A stretch of 6,339 nt of DNA from Clostridia bacterium (GTDB lineage: Bacteria; Bacillota_A; Clostridia; TANB77; CAG-508): contig JAGATI010000116.1 of assembly GCA_017621295.1 (NCBI GenBank), positions 1-6,339 on the forward strand. The letters are read 5' to 3'. Shown here piece by piece: positions 1 to 3,723 of the stretch. Numbering within the stretch: position 1 is the first letter of the stretch; each line of letters opens with the position of its first letter. A program made the position numbers and the translations under genes. The notes under the pieces are model-generated. The model saw only the letters and a program-made list of their open reading frames with translations. It was not told where the DNA came from and did no database searches.

Positions 1-48
1 CAAAAAACAAAAAAGTAAAAAAATCACGCATTTTTTGTTTGATACATT

Positions 49-87
49 AAAGCCCGTAACATAGTATTTAACTATGTTACAGGCTTT
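49..87. terminator. Strong imperfect hairpin, possible terminator or element-end structure
   Basis: The arms 49-65 and 71-87 pair over 16 bp with a single C/A mismatch (55 against 81), around a 5-base ATTTA loop. The outer part is AAAGCC/GGCTTT and the inner part GTAACATAGT/ACTATGTTAC. Neither side has a long uninterrupted T tract: the plus side continues as CTGCTCTTTC, and the minus side reaches T-rich sequence only some 20 bases later. An intrinsic terminator is therefore likely but not textbook. It lies downstream of the minus-strand promoter-like sequence at 160-189, so it could end a short minus-strand transcript. Confidence 0.5.
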
Positions 88-159
88 CTGCTCTTTCAAA
101 AGTGTCAAACTTGAGATCTCAAATCACAAGGATTACCTTGCATAAATGTTTCTGTATGT

Positions 160-189
160 ATTATAACATTAAAAAACTTAAAAAAGCAA
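160..189 (-). promoter_or_regulatory. Minus-strand sigma-A-like promoter candidate
   Basis: On the minus strand, TTGCTT (189-184) is followed after 18 bases by a perfect TATAAT (165-160). A transcript would run left through a small CAAGG/CCTTG hairpin (127-140), the palindrome TTGAGATCTCAA (111-122) and into the large hairpin at 49-87. This could be a small RNA, the remains of a leader, or the outward-facing end of the mobile element that left the integrase scrap. In sequence this AT-rich such matches arise by chance, so confidence is low. Confidence 0.3.
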
Positions 190-209
190 GGTATTTCCTA
201 AAATTTTAG

Positions 210-923
210 GATGGAAGTACATTAAAGAAATTACAAAAAGAGAAATTTACGAATATACCTATAACTAAAGTAAAAAGAGAAGATGTAATTAAGTATTTAG
301 AAAGTCTAAAACTATATTCTAAAAGCACAATAAAACAAACCTATGAACTAATATGTATGGCATTTGGACAAGCAACTTATGAAAATATAATAACAGATAA
401 CTTTATGACAGGTTGGAAAAGAGTTGAAAAACCAAAAAGTGAATATAAGAGCCATCATAGAAAGTCTTTAACTATTGAAGAACAAAAGAAATTAGTAGAC
501 TATCTAAATTCTGTAAGCTATAAAAAATGCCCTAATAAATATTTATTTTTATTGTTATTAACTACAGGAATGAGAATAGGAGAAGCATTAGTTTTAGATT
601 ATGAAAAAGATATTGATTTAACAAATGAAAAAATCTATATAAGAAAAACTCAAACGAAAAACATTAGTGGCAAAGTAATAATTGGAGAAACTGCTAAAAC
701 TGAAAATGGAGAAAGAACTCTAACTATGACAAATATAAGTAAACAAATAATTGAATATAAGAAAAAAAACGGAAAAGATTATTCTAATGATAGAAAAATA
801 CAAGAACTGCTAAAAGATGAAGGATTGTTTTCTAAAATTTCAAAAGAAAAAGCGTATCAAATATTAAGTATGTTAGAGATAAAAAATGTAGATGAAATAT
901 ATAAAAGGTTGAAAGCTAAATAG
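210..923 (+). pseudogene. Tyrosine recombinase/phage integrase remnant, truncated at both ends
   Basis: The frame is open from 210, just after a TAG at 207-209, to TAG at 921-923. It has no ATG before 357, which lies inside the domain, and no ribosome binding site there, so no true start survives. The N-terminal part (about 233-410, including STIKQTYELICMAFGQA) looks like the SAM-like core-binding domain of integrases. Residues after LTIEEQKKL match the start of the catalytic domain; TTGMRIGEAL carries the first catalytic arginine, followed by the beta-hairpin region containing TQTKNISGK. The second half of the catalytic domain (the H-x-x-R box and the nucleophilic tyrosine) is missing. It is replaced after about YKKKNGKDYS by a lysine-rich tail I do not recognise, ending IYKRLKAK. 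This protein cannot be an active recombinase. It is best read as the scar of a lost prophage or integrative element. Confidence 0.8.
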
Positions 924-970
924 TAATCTTACTATTTCTCTACCCTATTAGGAGTATCAATCATAAAATC

Positions 971-1054
971 AAAAATGATAAAAAACATATTAAACACTTA
1001 AGATAGTATGTGATTTTAAATAAGATGTAAATAGTAATATTTTTTATCATTTTT
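971..1054. repeat. 15-bp perfect inverted repeat around a 54-base spacer
   Basis: AAAAATGATAAAAAA at 971-985 is exactly mirrored at 1040-1054. The pair lies between the convergent integrase remnant and the three-gene minus-strand operon, starting just beyond that operon's last stop codon. It could be a long-loop terminator or the ends of a tiny non-coding element. The arms are A/T-only apart from one base, so chance is not excluded. Confidence 0.4.
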
Positions 1055-1059
1055 AAATC

Positions 1060-1380
1060 TTAACTAAGTAACAATAAAATTAATGAAATAAAGAGATATT
1101 GGTCTTTTACTCCTTCATTATATAAAAAGAAAATCAAACAGATTAGTAAAATATCATCAAAGAATAGTTTAATTCCGAAAATTTCAAAACATTCTATAGA
1201 CTCTTCTTCACAGTTTTTTTCGCATTTTGAATCAATTTTGTTATGTGTAATATTTTCTTTTTGTTTTATAATTTCTTTAGTAGGAGATTTGTGTACTTGT
1301 TCGTAATAGTTTGGATATCTATAATTATAATTTGAATATCTTCTTGACGGTGAGTAAAAATAAGGATAATTATATGCCAT
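1060..1380 (-). CDS. Small tyrosine-rich protein with C-terminal hydrophobic segment, function unknown
   Basis: 106 aa. I chose ATG at 1380 (MAYNYPYF...) over the in-frame GTG at 1395 because AGGTGGTGAT lies at the right distance before the ATG and covers the GTG. The N-terminus (residues 1-30) is rich in Tyr, Pro, Asn and Arg. The middle is charged, with a Cys pair in KCEKNCEEE. The C-terminal 40 residues, from ECFEIFGIKLFF, form one or two hydrophobic segments with a short NEGVKDQ break and a terminal LILLLLS, so the protein is probably membrane-associated. It is the last gene of a three-gene operon and overlaps the gene before it by 11 bases, which suggests translational coupling. The hydrophobic tail resembles, from memory, conserved clostridial proteins of unknown function. 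The neighbourhood suggests a membrane partner for the 151-aa protein; that is inference. Confidence 0.8.
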   Translation of the reverse strand: MAYNYPYFYSPSRRYSNYNYRYPNYYEQVHKSPTKEIIKQKENITHNKIDSKCEKNCEEESIECFEIFGIKLFFDDILLICLIFFLYNEGVKDQYLFISLILLLLS

Positions 1381-1825
1381 TTTTTGTATCACCACCTAAA
1401 GGATTAATAACTTCAAATACTTTACTCATATTAAATAGTTTTATATATTGGTCTACCTTTTCTTGTCTACTATTTTTTAAATAAGGTTTTAAAGATAAAA
1501 GTAAGTTTGCTCTAGGGTCGTCTTTATTGTTTTTCATAGAATCCATTATTTGTTTCATTTTTAAAATCATACCTATGTCAATATCTGGAGTGGATTTTTC
1601 GTTAAAATTAGAATTATTGCTTCTGGAATCTGAAGATATATCATCATCGTATTGATTATTACTTGAGCAATTGTTGTTGTGAGTATTGCTGTTATTATTG
1701 CTATTATTATGATTGTTGTTATTAGAAGCAATATTGCTAATGATATTTTTTATATCTTCAGGCATTTCTTTGCCATTAAGCATACTACTTAAATTTTTTA
1801 TCATATCGGACATATCTTCATTCAC
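1370..1825 (-). CDS. Conserved-looking clostridial protein with Asn-rich linker, function unknown
   Basis: 151 aa, starting with GTG at 1825 behind TAGGTGAT, which lies only a few bases from the stop codon of the preceding small gene. The protein has three parts: a short helical N-terminus (MNEDMSDMIKNLSSMLNGK...), a low-complexity Asn/Ser/His linker at about residues 33-75, and a C-terminal helical module containing DPRANLLLSLKPYL followed by a helix ending FEVINPLGGD. The DPR-x-NLLLSLKPYL type of motif is familiar to me from small unannotated clostridial proteins, but I cannot attach a function. There is no signal peptide or membrane segment, so it is probably cytosolic. The flexible linker suggests two modules that bind different partners. 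Its 3' end overlaps the next gene by 11 bases. The start codon is well supported by the spacing. Confidence 0.85.
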   Translation of the reverse strand: MNEDMSDMIKNLSSMLNGKEMPEDIKNIISNIASNNNNHNNSNNNSNTHNNNCSSNNQYDDDISSDSRSNNSNFNEKSTPDIDIGMILKMKQIMDSMKNNKDDPRANLLLSLKPYLKNSRQEKVDQYIKLFNMSKVFEVINPLGGDTKNGI

Positions 1826-1833
1826 ATTATCAC

Positions 1834-1995
1834 CTACTTACTATTTTTTGTTATTTGATTAATTATTTTATCTTTGTCTTTTGAATTTAATACTTGACTT
1901 GCTTTTGCCAAACCTTCTTCTAGCTGTTTTTTATCCATCTTTGAAAGCATATTCATAAGGCTAGATATATCAATATTGTTTGAATTATTATTCAC
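1834..1995 (-). CDS. Very small helical protein (53 aa), first gene of the operon
   Basis: The GTG start at 1995 is preceded by GAGGTGATAA at correct spacing. The product begins MNNNSNNIDISSLMNMLSKM, continues with DKKQLEEGLAKASQVLN and ends ITKNSK, with TAG at 1836-1834. It is hydrophilic and mostly helical, with an Asn-rich start that recalls the linker of the downstream 151-aa protein. Its SSLMNMLSKM segment also resembles that protein's N-terminal MIKNLSSMLNG segment, so the two may share an interaction motif. The stop lies 8 bases before the next GTG. No function is known to me. The ribosome binding site, the tight packing and codon use like the neighbours make it a convincing gene despite its size. 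Confidence 0.8.
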   Translation of the reverse strand: MNNNSNNIDISSLMNMLSKMDKKQLEEGLAKASQVLNSKDKDKIINQITKNSK

Positions 1996-2033
1996 AACTT
2001 ATCACCTCTATATAATATATTCTATATTTATAT

Positions 2034-2040
2034 TAGTATG
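2034..2040 (-). promoter_or_regulatory. Possible minus-strand -10 element CATACTA (forespore sigma-like) for the three-gene operon
   Basis: Reading the minus strand, CATACTA lies about 40 bases before the GTG at 1995, leaving room for a short leader with the ribosome binding site. The heptamer equals the -10 consensus commonly given for sigma-G/sigma-F promoters. However, the sequence 16-18 bases further upstream (around TATAAC) is only a poor -35. Overlapping TATTATA-type sequences could equally serve sigma-A. This is a candidate only. Confidence 0.25.
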
Positions 2041-2238
2041 TTATAATAGTATATTTTAGTTATATAAAAAGTGTGAATGTACTAGGTGGTATTTTTTATA
2101 AGAAGATTATTAGATATAGGCTGTTATAGTGTTATTAGATAAGGGATATTTTGGAATATTCATATAATGTTAAAGTATTATTCTATAGTGTTGTGGAGTT
2201 ACAGGATAATTGGTGCTTTAAAATATTATATTTTATTA

Positions 2239-2267
2239 TTGATTTTAATATAATAATATATTAAAAT
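2239..2267 (+). promoter_or_regulatory. Sigma-A-like promoter for the membrane-anchored protein gene
   Basis: TTGATT (2239-2244), a 17-base spacer, then TAAAAT (2262-2267). Transcription would start near 2274, leaving a leader of about 35 bases that contains the AGGAGG at 2296-2301. Position and spacing are good. The match is unverified in an AT-rich background. Confidence 0.45.
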
Positions 2268-2308
2268 GTTTGTGTAAAAATAAAACAAAAGAAACAGGAG
2301 GAAAACAA

Positions 2309-2794
2309 ATGAATAAAAATAAGATAATTATTGTAAGTGTTATTATATTGCTTATTATAGCAATTATAGGAATACTATTTGTAGTATTTAAAGGTGAAAA
2401 AAATGAGGAAAAACAACAAGTAATACAAACAAAGCAAGAAGAGCAAATAAAAAATGTAGATACATATATTGGAGAACTAAGTGATGGTACAAAAATAAAT
2501 ACAAATGCTAAAATGAATACACCAAGTAATTTAGGAAATTTAAGCATAGACAATATAAGACTTACATTAAAAAATGGTATTACAACATTTAGAGCTAATG
2601 TTACTAATAAAGGTGAAAGTGCTACTAAATTAAAAAAAGTCAAATTAAGTCTAACAGATAAAGACGGAAAAGAACTTGTAAAAGCAAACGGAATAATACA
2701 AGAAATTAAAGAAGGAGAAGCAAAAGAAATTGCAATTTCAATTACTTCAGATTATATTAATGCTTGCGGATATAAATTAATAGAAGATGAATAG
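2309..2794 (+). CDS. Membrane-anchored extracytoplasmic protein with Ig-like/FxLYD-type domain
   Basis: 161 aa. The ATG at 2309 follows a perfect AGGAGG (2296-2301) at 7 bases. The frame is open back to 2270, but that upstream start has no ribosome binding site and would put a charged stretch before the anchor. Residues 5-28 are one uninterrupted hydrophobic helix after MNKNK and are followed by a Lys/Glu/Gln-rich stalk, as in a signal-anchor with the bulk outside the cell. There is no lipobox cysteine. From about residue 75, SIDNIRLTLKNGITTFRANV and the segments after it alternate like beta strands (VKLSLTDKDGKEL, IQEIKEGEAKEIAISIT). This is the pattern of FxLYD/DUF-type beta-sandwich domains common on clostridial surface proteins. 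It probably acts in the cell envelope, either structurally or as a binding domain; the ligand is unknown. Its last 11 bases overlap the Fic remnant. Confidence 0.85.
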   Translation: MNKNKIIIVSVIILLIIAIIGILFVVFKGEKNEEKQQVIQTKQEEQIKNVDTYIGELSDGTKINTNAKMNTPSNLGNLSIDNIRLTLKNGITTFRANVTNKGESATKLKKVKLSLTDKDGKELVKANGIIQEIKEGEAKEIAISITSDYINACGYKLIEDE

Positions 2795-2954
2795 TAAAAA
2801 AGTATTTGCATATAATACAAATCACATTGAAGGAAGTACATTAACAGAAGACCAAACAAGATATATTTTTTTGATATTTGAAATTACTTGGCTTTTACAA
2901 ATAATTGTTTTAAGATATATGCAAAATTTACAGAAATTGGAAGCATTGTTATGA
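2784..2954 (+). pseudogene. N-terminal fragment of a Fic-family protein
   Basis: The frame from ATG 2787 reads MNSKKVFAYNTNHIEGSTLT followed by EDQTRYIF. The N-x-IEGS-x-L-T-x-x-Q box is the hallmark of the N-terminal region of Fic-domain proteins (AMP transferases and toxin-like enzymes). After RYIF (about 2870) the similarity stops abruptly. A non-homologous stretch (LIFEITWLLQ...) follows and ends at TGA 2952-2954. The catalytic HPFxxGNGR motif is absent, so the remnant has no Fic activity. The ATG sits inside the 3' end of the upstream gene and lacks a ribosome binding site. I found no single frameshift that would restore the family sequence after RYIF, which points to deletion or recombination rather than a point indel. 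Confidence 0.75.
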
Positions 2955-2998
2955 GTAAAGAACAAAAAATTGAAGTAAGGAGTGGTGTAAAAGAATGA
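2882..2998 (+). pseudogene. Unassigned C-terminal gene scrap upstream of the HAD/nuclease chimera
   Basis: This frame is open from 2882 to TGA 2996-2998. It reads coding-like at its end (YAKFTEIGSIVMSKEQKIEV, then RSGVKE), with no start of its own except an internal ATG at 2951. Its stop overlaps the next ATG as ATGA, a classical translational-coupling arrangement. It may be the tail of a lost gene that once preceded a HAD-domain gene in an operon. I do not recognise a family, and the frame could also be chance. Confidence 0.35.
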
Positions 2999-3357
2999 AA
3001 GTTATTTTTTTAGATATTGATGGAGTTTTACAACCACTTAAAAGTATTAGTTCATTTGGTATAGATATAGAAAAAACATCTGTAAGTTATTCAAACTATG
3101 AGGCAGTAATAGAGCTAAAATATATAAGCAAAGAAAAAGCAAAAGAAGAATTAAAACTAACAGGTAAAGAAAAAGAAGGATTAGAACAAATAAGTAAAGA
3201 AGAAGTAAAAGCGATAAATAAAGAAAAGCTAATTAGTCAAGCAAAACAGCAACTTGCAAGATATTTAGAAGATAAAAGATTATCACAAAGAGAAAACTTG
3301 AAAAAGTATATTGTAATGTTTATAGGATTTGAAGAAGCAATAGTTCAAGAAATATAA
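2995..3357 (+). pseudogene. Chimera: HAD-type N-terminus fused to PD-(D/E)XK nuclease-like C-terminus
   Basis: 120 aa, with AAGGAG about 12 bases before the ATG. Residues 1-14, MKVIFLDIDGVLQP, carry HAD motif I (D-x-D-G-V) and look like the HAD domain of bacterial RNA-repair-type proteins. Every later HAD motif is missing. From about residue 20 the sequence belongs to something else: YEAVIELKYISK supplies the E-x-K half of a PD-(D/E)XK active site. AKQQLARYLEDKRL, then YIVMFIGFEEAIV and a terminal EI, look like the C-terminal domain of the clostridial AAA-ATPase-like/PD-(D/E)XK family. The aspartate-bearing strand that should precede the E-x-K is absent. The middle (about residues 48-80) is a Lys/Glu-rich helix. 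The open frame and ribosome binding site mean it may still be translated, but neither parent activity is expected. Confidence 0.65.
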
Positions 3358-3379
3358 AAGAATAAGAGAATGTGCCATT

Positions 3380-3422
3380 AGGGACGTAGATTTTTGAAAC
3401 ACTTTTAAAAATCTACGTCCCT
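3380..3422. repeat. REP/MITE-like palindrome with a 20-bp stem and 3-base loop
   Basis: The arms 3380-3399 and 3403-3422 pair over 20 positions with one G-T pair; the outer 16 (AGGGACGTAGATTTTT against its complement) are perfect. The loop is CAC. GC content in the AGGGACGTAGA portion is clearly above its surroundings. No T tract follows on either strand, so this is not a standard terminator. The TTAGGGACG type of end suggests a dispersed palindromic repeat of the kind mobilised by REP-associated or IS200-like transposases, but that is inference. Other copies in the genome would settle it. Confidence 0.55.
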
Positions 3423-3481
3423 TAAAAAATGGATATCTGATTTTTTGTGAAGCTACATTACATTTTAATAAATCTACATAA

Positions 3482-3525
3482 CACATATTCAAAAAAATAA
3501 AAGCACATATTCAAAAAAATTAAAG
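3482..3525 (+). repeat. 22-bp direct tandem duplication
   Basis: CACATATTCAAAAAAATAAA at 3482-3501 plus AG is followed directly by a second copy at 3504-3525 that differs at one base (A to T). A degenerate third start (CAAATATTG, 3526-3534) may follow. Two adjoining units without spacers exclude a CRISPR array. The likely origin is replication slippage in A-rich DNA; a role as a binding site for a spoIIE regulator is possible but unsupported. Confidence 0.6.
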
Positions 3526-3639
3526 CAAATATTGTATTTTTAGCTAATTTACGATAAAATAAAAAACATAATTTGCGTTATAAATAATAAATATAAAATA
3601 AATAATAAAAATATATCACAAGTTGTAAAAAACTTTTTA

Positions 3640-3723
3640 GATTCTATGTATTAAAAGCGACAAATATTTAATAATTTATGTATTAAAATTACCATAGAAT
3701 TTTAGAAGTATGGGGTGGTAAGG
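3640..3723 (+). promoter_or_regulatory. Presumed spoIIE control region with repeated 12-mer, dyad and partial Spo0A-box-like site
   Basis: TATGTATTAAAA occurs at 3645-3656 and again at 3677-3688, 32 bases apart (about three helical turns). The pair is bracketed by the inverted repeat ATTCTATG (3641-3648) and CATAGAAT (3693-3700). On the minus strand, 3662-3656 reads TGTCGCT, five of seven bases of the Spo0A box TGTCGAA. In Bacillus, spoIIE is transcribed by sigma-A with Spo0A activation, so a 0A site here would make sense, but the match is partial. The ribosome binding site is GGGGTGG at 3712-3718, five bases before the ATG at 3724, which favours that start over the GTG at 3715 that the site itself covers. 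Confidence 0.4.

Larger units (their letters stand above)
1996..2308. other. Divergent intergenic region without a gene
   Basis: About 310 AT-rich bases separate the minus-strand operon from the plus-strand membrane-protein gene. I see no plausible coding frame. Besides the promoter candidates listed separately, it contains two copies of TTATTAGATA (2107-2116 and 2132-2141, 25 bases apart) and two copies of TATAGTGTT (2125-2133 and 2184-2192). These short direct repeats could be operator sites, but their composition makes chance copies likely. Confidence 0.5.
3358..3723. other. Intergenic region before spoIIE
   Basis: About 365 bases without a convincing gene on either strand. From left to right it holds a near-perfect 43-base palindrome (3380-3422), a 22-bp tandem duplication (3482-3525), a very AT-rich tract (about 3530-3630) and the presumed spoIIE control region (3640-3723). 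It marks the boundary between the gene-remnant zone and the intact sporulation gene. Confidence 0.6.

Noticed and set aside
357..923. ATG 357 as the start of a complete small integrase
   Set aside because: The integrase-like sequence continues upstream in frame to 210, there is no ribosome binding site before 357, and the C-terminal catalytic half is missing.
2245..2643. Long open frame on the minus strand opposite the membrane-anchored protein gene
   Set aside because: It lacks a ribosome binding site, its hydrophobic composition is what the complement of A-rich coding sequence gives, and the plus-strand gene has an excellent start and domain pattern. The same reasoning removes the minus-strand frames opposite spoIIE (3765-4034, 5159-5410 and 5548-5838).
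2787..2954. Fic remnant as another CGG-shifted gene
   Set aside because: There is no CGG in the segment, and no single shift restores Fic sequence after RYIF, so this is genuine loss rather than recoding.
3283..3492. Minus-strand frame of 69 codons across the palindrome
   Set aside because: It runs through the inverted repeat and the end of the chimeric gene, has no ribosome binding site and shows no recognisable motif.
3482..3534. CRISPR-like array
   Set aside because: Only two full units, directly adjoining, with no spacers; simple slippage in A-rich DNA explains it.
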